Positions 40,558 through 50,785 of a stretch of DNA of 64,000 nt are shown here, piece after piece (positions within the stretch are counted from its first letter, which is position 1; every line of letters begins with the position of its first letter). Source of the stretch: Chryseobacterium senegalense (GTDB lineage Bacteria > Bacteroidota > Bacteroidia > Flavobacteriales > Weeksellaceae); the NCBI GenBank assembly GCA_001403755.1, contig CYUH01000015.1, positions 102,589 through 166,588 on the forward strand, given 5' to 3'. Both the position numbers and the translations under genes were made by a program. Below the pieces are notes generated by a model, which saw only the letters and a list, made by a program, of their open reading frames with translations, made no database searches and was not told where the DNA came from.

Positions 40558-41775
40558 TTAGATTACATAAGCATCTACGGCTTTGTTCAATTCTTCATTG
40601 ACGATTTTGGCGTAAATCTGTGTAGTTGAAATGTTTTTATGATCTAAGAGCTTGCTAACGTGTTCAATCCGCATTCCTTTATTTAAAGCCATAGTGGCAA
40701 ATGTATGTCGGCTCAAGTGAAAGGATAATGAGAACGGAAATTTCAAATCTTTTCCTAATTTTCTTAAGTGAGTTCCGCAAATTGTATTGCAGCTGCCAAT
40801 GATTGTATTTCGTTTTTCTTCAGATAATAAATGAAAATCTGCAGTTTTAATAGCGGGGAAAATAAAGATACCTTTTGATTGTCCTAAAGCACGATACTGG
40901 TCAATGATATCCTGTGCAGTTTTGCCAATTTTAAATGCATGAACTCTTCCAGTTTTTTCAATTTCCTTTCTGATGATTTTCTCTTGCTCATTATAATCAT
41001 CCCAGGTTAGCGTTAAAACATCGGAAAAGCGAAGTCCACCAGCAGAAACTGAAAACATAAAAAGATCACGGTATAATTGAGCTTTAGATTTGGTTGTGAA
41101 TTTTACGTCACGAAGCATTTTAAATTGTTCCTCTGTTAAAAATTGTCTTTTACTTGGTTCAGTTTCAAGATTAAGATATTTGAAAGGGTATAAGGTTTCT
41201 TCAATTAATTCCTCTTTCTGGGCGTATTTGAACATCATTGAAAGAACGATCATGCTTAGTTTTTGAGTAGTCTTATTGTTGCCGAATTTCTTTTGACAAT
41301 AAAGCATATAATCTTCGAGCATCACAACAGTGATATCATCAAACATAAGATGATCATCCTTTACATATTCTTTGAACTTCTTAAGCTGACTGCAGTAGAT
41401 GTCATATGTATTTACAGAGTATTTGGATTTGAGTTTTTCTAATCTGTTCTCGGAATATTTAAAGAAGGGTTGGCTATCTTTTCCTTTTACAGCTTCTTTC
41501 AGTCTCCGTGCACTTACTGTTCTGTGTTTTCTTTCGGTATCGGCAATTGTCGCTGCAGCATCGGCAAATTTTTGGGCCAGCATCGCGTTAACTCGTGAGC
41601 TATTTTTGAAGTTCTTTCTGAGTTTGTGTTCTTTTTCATCCCATTGGCTAGGCAATGCTTTTACACCTGTTGAAATAAATTTTGACTGTCGATTCTGAAT
41701 CAACCGGATATAAATAGGGCAAAGGCCGTCTTTATCTTTTTGCTGTGTTCTAAAAACAAATTTAACTGATGCCAT
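40558..41775 (-). CDS. Tyrosine recombinase (site-specific integrase)
   Basis: 405 residues. Bacteroidota-type integrase: Arm-binding N-terminus (KDGLCPIYIRLIQNRQSKFI), SAM-like core-binding domain, then catalytic domain with SAGGLRFSDVL (Arg), FHLSRHTFATMAL (His-x-x-Arg), LLDHKNISTTQIYAKI (His and nucleophile Tyr). It should catalyse integration between the two 17-bp repeats. The right repeat lies 235 bp from its start. It lacks the IntI-specific extra helix signature as far as I can judge, so it is probably not an integron integrase. Confidence 0.9.
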   Translation of the reverse strand: MASVKFVFRTQQKDKDGLCPIYIRLIQNRQSKFISTGVKALPSQWDEKEHKLRKNFKNSSRVNAMLAQKFADAAATIADTERKHRTVSARRLKEAVKGKDSQPFFKYSENRLEKLKSKYSVNTYDIYCSQLKKFKEYVKDDHLMFDDITVVMLEDYMLYCQKKFGNNKTTQKLSMIVLSMMFKYAQKEELIEETLYPFKYLNLETEPSKRQFLTEEQFKMLRDVKFTTKSKAQLYRDLFMFSVSAGGLRFSDVLTLTWDDYNEQEKIIRKEIEKTGRVHAFKIGKTAQDIIDQYRALGQSKGIFIFPAIKTADFHLLSEEKRNTIIGSCNTICGTHLRKLGKDLKFPFSLSFHLSRHTFATMALNKGMRIEHVSKLLDHKNISTTQIYAKIVNEELNKAVDAYVI

Positions 41776-41879
41776 GATAAAATAAATTTAGAGGTGTTAA
41801 ACTAAAAATGTATATTTGTGCAATGCAATGCAAACGGCTGATATATAGGATATTCAATCGGGTGCAAAGTAAAACAAAG

Positions 41880-41890
41880 GTACAACATTT
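41880..41890 (+). repeat. GTACAACATTT, right-end counterpart of the left arm repeats
   Basis: Same sequence and orientation as 13196-13206; GTTCAACA follows at 41892. Confidence 0.4.
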
Positions 41891-42009
41891 GGTTCAACAA
41901 ATACGTTTTTTCTATGCTTTTTTTTACTTTTTGTTGCATAGTTAAAAAACAGAAATCCTTATATAATAGGCATTTAAGAGCAAAATGGCTAATTAAGTTT
42001 GATATGTTG

Positions 42010-42026
42010 GATAACACTCAAATATA
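42010..42026. other. Right attachment repeat (attR) of the island
   Basis: GATAACACTCAAATATA, exact match to 13109-13125. Core-genome sequence begins to its right. Confidence 0.75.
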
Positions 42027-42454
42027 CGCACATTTTCCAAAGAACCAAGAATTTTTTAACATAAATTAAGTAGATAGCGTAATATATTGTTTTATAGTGA
42101 ATTATATGTAAATTTGTATTGCGTATTATGAATTGATTTACCATAATTCAGCCGAATTTATTGAGTTTTTAAGAAATTTTAACATATACAAAAAACGAAG
42201 CGCTTTTGAATGGTTTTAATCACTTAAATATCTTAGAATAAATTTGATTGTTGAGTAGAAGAATGCATCGTATTTTTCTCATCGCAAAATATAGGGGAGT
42301 ATTTACTTTTTTGCCTAAGTGCAGAAATTTCTAGAAAGCATAACAGCTTTCGTAACGGAAAGGGAAGCATCTTTTAAATTGCGAAACTAAAAAGACCGCT
42401 TCCGAAAAAGCAGTCTTCAAAGAGCAATATTTTCTTGTGAAATTAAGGCATTTT
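42027..42454. other. AT-rich intergenic region, island right flank
   Basis: 428 bp without a gene. It contains a bidirectional terminator-like hairpin at 42391-42417 (AAGAC-c-GCTT ... AAGC-a-GTCTT) below the TonB receptor. No integron integrase or other recombinase is present where the array would have originated. Confidence 0.6.
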
Positions 42455-44566
42455 TTATTTAATTTTAATGCTCATCCCAAACATAAAATTGGTTCCGGCT
42501 TGCGAAAAGTACATGGGTCCATCATACACAAAGCCGTTGTTTACATAAATCTTGTTGAAAATATTATTGAGCAGGAATTTGAAATCGATTTCCGTTTTTT
42601 GGATATTCAATGTATATTTTGCATTAAAGTCGGTTAGCCAGTAATCTTTCAATTGTAAATTCTCGTTGTTCGTGTTGTCAAGAAACTGTTTTCCAACGTA
42701 TTGATTTTGAATACCCAAACTTAATTTCTTATTTGGAATGTAATTCATAGAGAAATTTCCGATGAAGTTTGGGGAGAAAGAAATGGGGGTATCTCCCAAG
42801 ATTTCAATTCCTTTCGAAGTTTCGTTTTTAAAGCTTTTATTTTCGTTCTTACTCAAGGTTAAGTTCCCCGAAAGGTTCACCTTTTCTGAAAGTTGCGCTA
42901 GTGCGCCCAATTCTATTCCCATTCGGTAACTTTGCCCGGAATTCACCCGAATAAATTCTCCTACATTATTGATCTGCCCGTTTAAGACAAGCTGATTCAC
43001 GTAGTTCATATAATAAAGATTCCCGGTGAAGGAAACTTTCCCTGTATTTTTCTCGATTCCCGCTTCGAAATCGTAGAGTTTTTCTGCTTCTGTTTGCGGG
43101 TTTGCAAAAAGATCATCCCGATTTGGTTCCCGATGCGCAATGGCTGCGGAAATAAAAATTTTACCTGCCGGGATTTTATAATTAATTCCTGCTTTTGGGT
43201 TAAAGAAGGTCCATTTCTTATCGAGATTAACACCTTCATCATCTCCTTGCTGTACAATTTTGGTGTCGTAGGTGATGTTTCTGAGCTGCAGATCTCCGAA
43301 AAACTCAAAACGGTTTTTGGTAACGATAAATTTCGCAAATCCCGCCACTTCATTTTTCACCGAGTTGTTTCTGTAATATTCATGTTCATTGATTTGTGGG
43401 AAATACACTCCTGTTACATTTCCAAAATGACGCCCATAATATTGATTACCAACCAATCCAAAATTCACATCCAAGTTTTCAAATTTCCCGTATAATGTTG
43501 AAACTACTCCATAAAAATCATTATCCAGCCATTTTTTTCGGATGAAATCGGTTTTTTTAATCTCGGTGCCATTTTCGAAAATATTGGGAAGATTGTATTT
43601 TGAAAATTTAGCATCTTGTTTGTAATTTTCGTAATAACCTTTTCCTTTGGTGAAGTGGATAGTAGTTGCCAAATTCCAACGGTCGTTCAGTTCCTGCTCC
43701 CACAAAAGCTGATAATGATTTTGTCGGTAATTATCGGTTTCATTATTATAAAAACCAATAATATTTTCCCAGTTCGCATCATAGATCGCTCCGGAGTAGT
43801 TGAATTTTGGGTTGGTCTCCCAAGTGGCTTTATCGATTCCGTTCCAGGCTTGGTATGTTTTTTCTTTTCCTCCAAAAGCCATCAAACGGACTTTTGTTTT
43901 ATTTTCCTCAAAAAGTGCAGTGAAATTATAGGAATTCAAATCTGAAAATGCACGATCGATATAGCCATCTGAATGGATTTTCGTGTAGCGTCCCAAGAGT
44001 GACAGTCGGTCTTTCCAGAATTTTCCCGAACCGATTTCGGCGGAGTATTTATAGGTGTTAAACGATCCGTAGCTGTTGTCGGATTTTATATAAAACTTAT
44101 CCTCCGGATTTTTAGAAATCACGTTGACGCTCGCTCCAAAGGCCGAAACTCCGTTAGAAGATGTACCTACACCGCGCTGAATGATGATTTGTGAAGCCGA
44201 ACTGGTAAGATCCGGAACATTCACGAAAAAAGTTCCTTGGGATTCCGAATCATTGTACGGAATGCCGTTCATCATAACATTGATGCCATTTCCACCAACA
44301 CCACGAATTCTGAAACCGGTGTAACCCACGCCGTTTCCGGCATCCGAAGTGGAAATAACCGAAGTTTGGTTTTTCAGCAAGATTGGTAAATCCTGACCAA
44401 GGTTTTTGTTCCCTAAATCTTTTTCTACATTAATGATTTCTTTGGAAACAGGAAGTCTTTTTGTGAAATTCACACTTTCGATTTCGTGAATTTTCAAAGT
44501 GTCTTGCGTAGTTTGTGCAAGGTAAAAAGGACCAGCGAAAAGTCCTAAAAAAATAAATCCTTTCAT
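42455..44566 (-). CDS. TonB-dependent outer-membrane receptor, thiamine-regulated
   Basis: 703 residues. Signal peptide MKGFIFLGLFAGPFYLA, plug domain (NKNLGQDLPILLKNQTSVIS, RGVGTSSNGVSAFGASVNVI) and a 22-strand-type barrel ending in a short aromatic-rich strand (FMFGMSIKIK). It imports a ligand across the outer membrane with TonB energy. The TPP riboswitch in its leader implies the ligand is thiamine or a precursor, as in known Bacteroidota omr1-type receptors. The carboxypeptidase-like N-terminal domain common in SusC receptors is missing. Confidence 0.9.
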   Translation of the reverse strand: MKGFIFLGLFAGPFYLAQTTQDTLKIHEIESVNFTKRLPVSKEIINVEKDLGNKNLGQDLPILLKNQTSVISTSDAGNGVGYTGFRIRGVGGNGINVMMNGIPYNDSESQGTFFVNVPDLTSSASQIIIQRGVGTSSNGVSAFGASVNVISKNPEDKFYIKSDNSYGSFNTYKYSAEIGSGKFWKDRLSLLGRYTKIHSDGYIDRAFSDLNSYNFTALFEENKTKVRLMAFGGKEKTYQAWNGIDKATWETNPKFNYSGAIYDANWENIIGFYNNETDNYRQNHYQLLWEQELNDRWNLATTIHFTKGKGYYENYKQDAKFSKYNLPNIFENGTEIKKTDFIRKKWLDNDFYGVVSTLYGKFENLDVNFGLVGNQYYGRHFGNVTGVYFPQINEHEYYRNNSVKNEVAGFAKFIVTKNRFEFFGDLQLRNITYDTKIVQQGDDEGVNLDKKWTFFNPKAGINYKIPAGKIFISAAIAHREPNRDDLFANPQTEAEKLYDFEAGIEKNTGKVSFTGNLYYMNYVNQLVLNGQINNVGEFIRVNSGQSYRMGIELGALAQLSEKVNLSGNLTLSKNENKSFKNETSKGIEILGDTPISFSPNFIGNFSMNYIPNKKLSLGIQNQYVGKQFLDNTNNENLQLKDYWLTDFNAKYTLNIQKTEIDFKFLLNNIFNKIYVNNGFVYDGPMYFSQAGTNFMFGMSIKIK

Positions 44567-44685
44567 TCTTTTAATTTTAGAGATTAATTGAATAAAAGGG
44601 GGAGATCAGGTGATGTAGCAATTTGGTCGATGTAACAGTGCTGCAATTATTGGCAAACTGCTAAAATTTCTCATTGCTACATTTG

Positions 44686-44760
44686 CAACGCGTCCCTAAA
44701 CAGCATTACCTGTTCCAGGTTCATTGGGTGTAATCTCAGCCTTTTACAGCACCCCTTTAA
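44686..44760 (-). promoter_or_regulatory. TPP (THI-box) riboswitch
   Basis: On the minus strand: AGGGGTGC, GCTGAGATTACACCC, GAACCTGGAACAGGTAATGC, then GTTTAGGGACG. These are the conserved segments of the THI element in the right order. It lies about 120 bp before the TonB receptor start and should switch it off when thiamine pyrophosphate is plentiful. Confidence 0.93.
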
Positions 44761-44789
44761 TTTCGTCGGCGAAAATACAATATTTTTAA

Positions 44790-45518
44790 TTAATATGCAT
44801 TATTATTAACGTCAATGTAAAAATAATTTTTTCCGTCTTTAGTCACTTCGAATAATCGTGCGAGTTTCCAGCTGAAATTCCTTTTGATATCATTGTATTC
44901 AAAAGGGATGATAACCTTATTGTTCACATCGATCACCCCGAATTTATTATTCTTGGATGCAATAATCATTGGGTTTTTCAAATCGTCGCCCTCCAAAATG
45001 TGCAGGTAATCGTATTGCGGATAAATGGTGAACTGGCGATAGTCACCGGGGTTTTCGAACTTTGAATCTTCGATAATCCCGTAAGAATTGTTGAGGATGT
45101 ACGCATGAAAAAGTTGGGTAACGTAAGGCAAATTGCATTTTCCCAAATCGCTGTTTTTGTATAGGTAAACCCGCTTTCCGCTGCTATCAATCCGGAAATC
45201 CAAGTTGTTGATGCGCACCGATGCATATTTGTTGGAGCCGTATTTTCGGACTTTTTCATTCGGAGAATTCAGCAGGTTACAGTCTTCAGTAAAAAAGCCG
45301 ACATTGCTGTATTGATGAGGAATAATTGTTTTACCTTTTTGATTAATAAAGCCGTATTTACCATTGATTTTCTGAGGAATCAATGCCGGAATTGAATCAT
45401 TAAATTTAACAAGATCCGGATTGCTTTTTGCTACAACAGTTTTTTGATGAAGATTTTTTTTCTGGGCAAAAACCAGTATCACTAAACAATAAAAAAAGAG
45501 GCTAAACAGATATTTCAT
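44790..45518 (-). CDS. WG-repeat-containing exported protein
   Basis: 242 residues with a signal peptide (MKYLFSLFFYCLVILVFA). WG-like repeats: INGKYGFINQKGKTIIPHQY, and near the C-terminus SKNNKFGVIDVNNKVIIPFEY. Such repeats form small beta units of unknown binding function. Monocistronic, between the riboswitch and the DUF2752 gene. Confidence 0.8.
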   Translation of the reverse strand: MKYLFSLFFYCLVILVFAQKKNLHQKTVVAKSNPDLVKFNDSIPALIPQKINGKYGFINQKGKTIIPHQYSNVGFFTEDCNLLNSPNEKVRKYGSNKYASVRINNLDFRIDSSGKRVYLYKNSDLGKCNLPYVTQLFHAYILNNSYGIIEDSKFENPGDYRQFTIYPQYDYLHILEGDDLKNPMIIASKNNKFGVIDVNNKVIIPFEYNDIKRNFSWKLARLFEVTKDGKNYFYIDVNNNAY

Positions 45519-45556
45519 GAAAAAATTTTTGCAAACTTAAAGCCAAAAATACATTT

Positions 45557-45931
45557 TTAAATATTTCTGAAAACGGAAAATGCTATTGCGATGCCCAAAA
45601 GAATGAGGATTGCTAGCGGATTGAAGAATAATTTTCGGGTTTGGGGAAAATAATAACGAAGTGGTTTGGTATTCAATGCAATTGCTAAAATAACGTAAGG
45701 TATTAGATTGACAAACAGCGCATTATACTCAAACGCTTTTTTGATATTTAAGTGCAATAATTCATGCATCGCTCTTTGGGAACCACATCCGGGACAAAGA
45801 TATCCTGTGAAAAAAAATATCGGACACTTCAAAAAATAGCTGCTGCTCTGAGGGTTAAAGCTATAAAAAACAACTCCCAAACCCATGAAAATCAGAGCAA
45901 ATACGGCTAATTTTAAGTGTTTCTTCATCAT
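45557..45931 (-). CDS. DUF2752 membrane protein
   Basis: 124 residues from ATG at 45931 (MMKKHLKLAVFALIFMGLGV); the upstream in-frame extension is not supported. Motif CPIFFFTGYLCPGCGSQRAM in the loop between two membrane helices is the hallmark of DUF2752, followed by a third helix. The paired cysteines are conserved. Function unknown. Confidence 0.85.
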   Translation of the reverse strand: MMKKHLKLAVFALIFMGLGVVFYSFNPQSSSYFLKCPIFFFTGYLCPGCGSQRAMHELLHLNIKKAFEYNALFVNLIPYVILAIALNTKPLRYYFPQTRKLFFNPLAILILLGIAIAFSVFRNI

Positions 45932-46089
45932 GATGAAAAGTATGGTGCCCGAATGGTTTCGATTCTCAGAAACCTTTGTTTGCAAATGTTTTAATTGAAA
46001 TTTTTCTAAAAATAATAAAAAATAGATGGAAAGCATCATATTTATATTAAATCTAAATGATTTTAGTCATCATTAAATGTAAAAATTCG

Positions 46090-46097
46090 TATTTTTG
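46090..46097 (+). promoter_or_regulatory. -7 box of the aconitase promoter
   Basis: TATTTTTG matches TAnnTTTG, 33 bp before the start codon. The -33 element is not clear. Confidence 0.5.
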
Positions 46098-46130
46098 AAC
46101 TTCTTAATTTTCAACAAAAAATATACGAAT

Positions 46131-48407
46131 ATGACTTTTGACATTGATATGATCAGAAAGGTGTATGAGCGTTACCCAGAAAGAGTTGCGAAAGCACGTG
46201 AAGTAGTGGGTAAACCTCTTACATTATCAGAAAAAATCCTTTACACTCACCTGTGGGAAAGGAATCCAACCCAAAGTTATGAAAGAGGAAACTCCTACGT
46301 AGATTTTGCTCCGGATCGTGTAGCAATGCAGGATGCGACCGCTCAGATGGCGCTTCTACAATTTATGCAAGCCGGCAGAACGAAAGTAGCAGTTCCTTCT
46401 ACAGCACACGCAGATCACCTTATTCAAGCTAGAGTAGGTGCGGAAGCGGATTTGCAAGAAGGTATCAACAAAAACTCTGAAGTATTCAATTTCTTAAGCT
46501 CTGTTTGTGATAAATACGGAATCGGTTTCTGGAAGCCGGGTGCGGGAATTATTCACCAAGTAGTTCTAGAAAACTATGCTTTTCCAGGTGGAATGATGAT
46601 CGGTACCGATTCTCACACCGTAAACGCGGGGGGGTTAGGAATGGTAGCAATCGGTGTTGGTGGTGCTGATGCGGTAGATGTAATGGCAGGAATGGCTTGG
46701 GAACTTAAAATGCCTAAATTAATCGGAGTAAAATTGACTGGTAAACTCAACGGATGGACTTCTGCAAAAGATGTTATCTTAAAGGTTGCCGGAATTTTAA
46801 CCGTAAAAGGCGGTACAGGTTGCATCGTAGAATATTTCGGTGAAGGTGCGGAAAACCTTTCTGCTACTGGTAAAGGAACCATCTGTAATATGGGTGCTGA
46901 AATCGGTGCTACAACTTCTACTTTCGGTTATGACGATTCGATGAGAAGATATTTAGCGGCAACCGGCAGACAAGATGTGGTTGATGCAGCGGATAAAATC
47001 GCAGAACATTTAACAGGAGATGCAGAGGTTTATGCAAATCCAGAACAATATTTCGATCAGGTTATTGAAATTAATTTGGATGAATTGGCACCGCACTTAA
47101 ATGGACCTTTCACTCCGGATTTGGCTACGCCTGTTTCAGAATTCAGAGCGAAAGCTGAAGCAAACGGATGGCCACTTGATGTAGAATGGGCTTTGATCGG
47201 CTCTTGTACCAACTCGTCTTACGAAGATCTTTCCAGAGCAGCTTCTATCGTGGAAGATGCTGTTGCTAAAGGTGTTAAACCAAAAGCAATCTTAGGAATT
47301 AACCCGGGTTCTGAGCAAGTGAAATTCACTGCTGAAAGAGATGGTTTCCTGGATTCTTTCAGAAAATTCGAATCTGCTAGAATCTTTACCAACGCTTGCG
47401 GTCCTTGTATCGGACAGTGGGATAGAGAAGGTGCTGATAAAGGCGAGAAAAACTCCATCATTCATTCATTCAACAGAAACTTTGCAAAAAGAGCCGATGG
47501 TAACCCAAATACCCATGCTTTCGTAGCTTCTCCGGAAATGGTAGCAGCTGTTGCAATTTCGGGTAGATTAGATTTTAACCCAATCACAGATACTCTAACT
47601 AACCAAAACGGCGAGCAAATCAAACTGGACGAACCGAAAGGTGCAGAGCTTCCAGCTAGAGGATTTGCGGTGGACGATAACGGTTATCAAGCGCCTTCAG
47701 AAGATGGTTCAGGAGTTCAGGTTGTAGTAAACCCAGACTCCGACAGACTTCAATTGTTGCAACCTTTCCAACCTTGGGATGGACAAAACATTACCGGCGC
47801 AAAAGTATTAATCAAAGCTTTCGGAAAATGTACTACTGATCATATTTCTATGGCAGGTCCTTGGTTGAAATACCGTGGTCATTTGGATAATATTTCCAAC
47901 AATATGTTGATCGGCGCTGTAAATGCTTACAACATGGAAACCAATAAGGTTAAAAATCAACTGACTGGTGAGTATGGCGAAGTTCCTGCAGTAGCAAGAG
48001 CTTACAAAGCTGCCGGCGTTCCTTCTATCGTGGTGGGTGATCAAAACTATGGGGAAGGTTCTTCAAGAGAGCATGCTGCCATGGAACCAAGACATTTAGG
48101 AGTAAAAGCAGTGTTGGTGAAATCATTTGCACGTATCCACGAAACGAACTTGAAAAAACAGGGTATGTTGGCTCTTACTTTTGTTGATGCCGAAGAATAC
48201 GATAAAATCCGTGAGGACGATACCGTGAATTTCTTGGATTTAGATCAATTCGCACCAGCTCGCCCATTACAACTAGAGTTTGTTCATGCGGATGGAACCA
48301 AAGATTTAATCTTGGCAAACCACACTTATAATGAGCAGCAAATCGGTTGGTTTAAAGCAGGTTCTGCACTGAATTTGATCGCTGAAGAAGCGAAAAAGAA
48401 CGCATAA
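46131..48407 (+). CDS. acnA: Aconitate hydratase
   Basis: 758 residues from ATG at 46131 ([16 protein letters not shown]). Iron-sulfur cysteines in [11 protein letters not shown] and [12 protein letters not shown]; substrate residues in [14 protein letters not shown] and the swivelling domain [16 protein letters not shown]. It interconverts citrate and isocitrate in the TCA cycle via a 4Fe-4S cluster. Its length and motifs follow the mitochondrial-type aconitase found in Bacteroidota. Monocistronic, with a terminator below. Confidence 0.95.
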   Translation: MTFDIDMIRKVYERYPERVAKAREVVGKPLTLSEKILYTHLWERNPTQSYERGNSYVDFAPDRVAMQDATAQMALLQFMQAGRTKVAVPSTAHADHLIQARVGAEADLQEGINKNSEVFNFLSSVCDKYGIGFWKPGAGIIHQVVLENYAFPGGMMIGTDSHTVNAGGLGMVAIGVGGADAVDVMAGMAWELKMPKLIGVKLTGKLNGWTSAKDVILKVAGILTVKGGTGCIVEYFGEGAENLSATGKGTICNMGAEIGATTSTFGYDDSMRRYLAATGRQDVVDAADKIAEHLTGDAEVYANPEQYFDQVIEINLDELAPHLNGPFTPDLATPVSEFRAKAEANGWPLDVEWALIGSCTNSSYEDLSRAASIVEDAVAKGVKPKAILGINPGSEQVKFTAERDGFLDSFRKFESARIFTNACGPCIGQWDREGADKGEKNSIIHSFNRNFAKRADGNPNTHAFVASPEMVAAVAISGRLDFNPITDTLTNQNGEQIKLDEPKGAELPARGFAVDDNGYQAPSEDGSGVQVVVNPDSDRLQLLQPFQPWDGQNITGAKVLIKAFGKCTTDHISMAGPWLKYRGHLDNISNNMLIGAVNAYNMETNKVKNQLTGEYGEVPAVARAYKAAGVPSIVVGDQNYGEGSSREHAAMEPRHLGVKAVLVKSFARIHETNLKKQGMLALTFVDAEEYDKIREDDTVNFLDLDQFAPARPLQLEFVHADGTKDLILANHTYNEQQIGWFKAGSALNLIAEEAKKNA

Positions 48408-48428
48408 TTCTTTTTTTAAATCATAAAC

Positions 48429-48459
48429 CAAAACCGTTCAAGAAATTGAGCGGTTTTCT
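48429..48459 (+). terminator. Terminator of the aconitase gene
   Basis: AAACCGTTCAA-GAAA-TTGAGCGGTTT, stem with one mismatch and a T-rich tail. Confidence 0.75.
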
Positions 48460-48532
48460 TTTGCAAGTGTAACAAGTATCATGTTTTCTCTACTAAACAT
48501 TTAAACTATTTTTGCCCACTTAAATTGTAAAC

Positions 48533-50698
48533 ATGAAGAAAAGTTTATTTGTACTTTCACTCGCAGCATCAGTTTTCACTTTTGCACAGCAGAAACCCAA
48601 AACCGAAAAAGAAACCCAAATTGAAGGTGTAACGATAACGGCGACCAAAAAAGCGGTGGAACAGAAAGCCGACCGTACCATTTTCGATTTTTCGGAACAG
48701 CCAACGCTGAACTCCGGAACTTTGATGGAAGGTGTAAAAAAGCTTCCGGGATTGGTGGTAACCGACATTGCCGGAATGATGTATCAGGGAAAACTGTTAG
48801 CGGTTTTTATGGATGGGCGTCCGCTGAATATTTCAAGTAACGAACTTCAGGGATTTTTAGATGGAATGCCTGCAAATGCTGTTGAAAGAATTGAAATTAT
48901 CACGCAACCCGGCGCAGAATTCCCTGCAACGTCAGGAGGTGCCATTCTGAATATCATTACTTCAAAATCTGCAAAAAATTATTTATCTGCAACGTATTCA
49001 GGGAATTATAGTTTTACCAACTATGATAAATACAGAAGCAGAACCAACAATTCTTTAAGTTTAAATGCGAAAAATAAATTTTTCGGATGGCAGCTGAATG
49101 TGGGTCAAAACTACCGCGAAAATATGATGCTTGGAAATCTTGACAATCTTTCTACCACTTATACAGATGGTATCAGAAGAGGGTATTTTGCAAAAGCAGC
49201 CATGACTTTTGACCTTGGACTTGACCGACTTTTATTGAACTACGATATTTATCACAACAACAACGATAATTACACCTTAGGACAAGGAACGTATTTTGGA
49301 AACCCATACACGCGCGAAGATGATGCTGCAACTTTAAACTGGCGAAACGAAGCTGTCGTAACATATCAGAAAAGATTTGCCGACAAAGCCAAGAAATTGG
49401 ATTTCAAATATTATTACAGTAACTCTAAGTCTGATTTTTCACAGTTCAGCAGAAATTTCAACACCAATACGCTTGAAAATGAATCGGATATGAATGTTTC
49501 TACCTTTAAAGTAGATTATTCTCAGCCGGTGAAAATCTTGGACGAAGGGAAAGTCAGCATTGGTGGTTTATATGAAATGCAGAAATTTGATACTCAAAGT
49601 TTCGGTTTTACCAACCTCGATTATCAAAGACAAACTGCTTCAAGTTACGTAGAATTGCAGGCAAAACTGAAAAAGTTTGATTTCACTTTGGGAACAAGAG
49701 CTGAAGATTATGATATTTCTGGAATTACAAGCTACAAAGACACCTTAAATGTTGTTCATACGGATAATTTAACGCCTTTCAAAAAATTTAAGCTGTTCCC
49801 GAATGCAAGTATTCAGTACAGCTTTATGCAGAGGGTTTATTTGGCTTTGAATTACAACAAGAAAATTAATTTACCAAGTATTTCAGCGCTGAATCCGAAC
49901 AACACCACTTATCAGAACGGTAATTCCACCACTGCCGGAAACCCGAATCTTCAGCCAACAATATTTGATAATTATGAAATCAAAATTTCAGCGTTTGATT
50001 ATGCCTTTATCGGTTATAATGTAAACGTGGCTAAAAATCAGGTCATGCAGATTATGACGAGAGAAACGGAAACCGATCCGGACACAGGAAAAACCAACGA
50101 TTATATCCTGAACAGACAGATGAATATTTCCGAAATGACAATTCAGAACTTTAATTTGGGATTGCCGATTCCGTTGATGATTTTCAGTAAACCGCTAAGC
50201 GAAATCATGAAGTTTAACTTTAATCCTGATAAAATCAACTTTATTTATTTGTACGCGGCTTATCAGAAACACATTATCCCGGACTTGAAAACCAAAGGAT
50301 TCTGGATGTTCAACATCAATTCTCAGTTTATGCTTCCGAAAGATGTAAAGTTGGCCATCAATTATTTCGTTCTTGCTGCCAAAGGAAACTACTATTATTA
50401 CGAAGCCGTAAAACCTGTCGGAAATAATGTTGACATAACGATTTCGAAAAAATTCATGAAAGACAGGCTGAATGTTTCCGTGTTTGCAAATGATATTTTC
50501 AACGGACAGCAAATGGCTTTCCGTTCGGTTTTCAGACAGCCTTATCCATTTCTTTCGAACAAAATGGATTCACGAAATTTTGGATTCTCCGTTAACTACA
50601 AAATTCCTACAAAAAACAAACTTGCTAAAGAGGCACCCAACATGCTGAACCAGGAGAAAAAAGAAGACAATGGTGGCATTCTGAATTCGGGACAGTAA
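48533..50698 (+). CDS. TonB-dependent receptor-like outer-membrane beta-barrel protein
   Basis: 721 residues. Signal peptide MKKSLFVLSLAASVFTFAQQ, plug-like segment (LNSGTLMEGVKKLPGLVVTD; NAVERIEIITQPGAEFPATS) and a C-terminal barrel of the outer-membrane beta-barrel type 3 found in Bacteroidota. Ends with a non-classical tail (NQEKKEDNGGILNSGQ). It lacks the SusC carboxypeptidase-like domain. Substrate unknown. Preceded by a short intergenic region and followed by a strong terminator. Confidence 0.88.
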   Translation: MKKSLFVLSLAASVFTFAQQKPKTEKETQIEGVTITATKKAVEQKADRTIFDFSEQPTLNSGTLMEGVKKLPGLVVTDIAGMMYQGKLLAVFMDGRPLNISSNELQGFLDGMPANAVERIEIITQPGAEFPATSGGAILNIITSKSAKNYLSATYSGNYSFTNYDKYRSRTNNSLSLNAKNKFFGWQLNVGQNYRENMMLGNLDNLSTTYTDGIRRGYFAKAAMTFDLGLDRLLLNYDIYHNNNDNYTLGQGTYFGNPYTREDDAATLNWRNEAVVTYQKRFADKAKKLDFKYYYSNSKSDFSQFSRNFNTNTLENESDMNVSTFKVDYSQPVKILDEGKVSIGGLYEMQKFDTQSFGFTNLDYQRQTASSYVELQAKLKKFDFTLGTRAEDYDISGITSYKDTLNVVHTDNLTPFKKFKLFPNASIQYSFMQRVYLALNYNKKINLPSISALNPNNTTYQNGNSTTAGNPNLQPTIFDNYEIKISAFDYAFIGYNVNVAKNQVMQIMTRETETDPDTGKTNDYILNRQMNISEMTIQNFNLGLPIPLMIFSKPLSEIMKFNFNPDKINFIYLYAAYQKHIIPDLKTKGFWMFNINSQFMLPKDVKLAINYFVLAAKGNYYYYEAVKPVGNNVDITISKKFMKDRLNVSVFANDIFNGQQMAFRSVFRQPYPFLSNKMDSRNFGFSVNYKIPTKNKLAKEAPNMLNQEKKEDNGGILNSGQ

Positions 50699-50727
50699 TT
50701 TTAGAATTATTGTATAATGAAAAGTTT

Positions 50728-50757
50728 AAAAGTTGGAGAAATTTCTCCAACTTTTTT
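50728..50757 (+). terminator. Terminator of the barrel protein
   Basis: AAGTTGGAGAAATTTCTCCAACTT followed by a T run: 12-bp palindromic stem; it may also stop the opposite gene. Confidence 0.9.
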
Positions 50758-50785
50758 TATTATGTTCAATTTTTGAACATAATAA

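Larger units (their letters stand above)
13109..42026. mobile_element. Integrative island bounded by a 17-bp direct repeat
   Basis: About 28.9 kb between two exact 17-bp repeats, with a tyrosine integrase just inside the right end and short repeats of GTACAACAT near both ends (13183-13206 and 41880-41890) that may be integrase arm sites. It carries replication-type genes (primase/VapE, excisionase-like HTH) and defence cargo (type I RM with a HEPN protein, Mrr-like nuclease) but no relaxase, conjugation or phage structural genes that I recognise. It resembles a mobilisable island or phage-satellite layout. Internal broken duplicates indicate a composite history. Confidence 0.75.

Noticed and set aside
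40558..41775. Island integrase as an integron integrase (IntI)
   Set aside because: Its N-terminal arm-binding type and overall form are those of Bacteroidota island integrases. It lies inside the inserted island, not beside an attI, and I see no IntI-specific additional helix.
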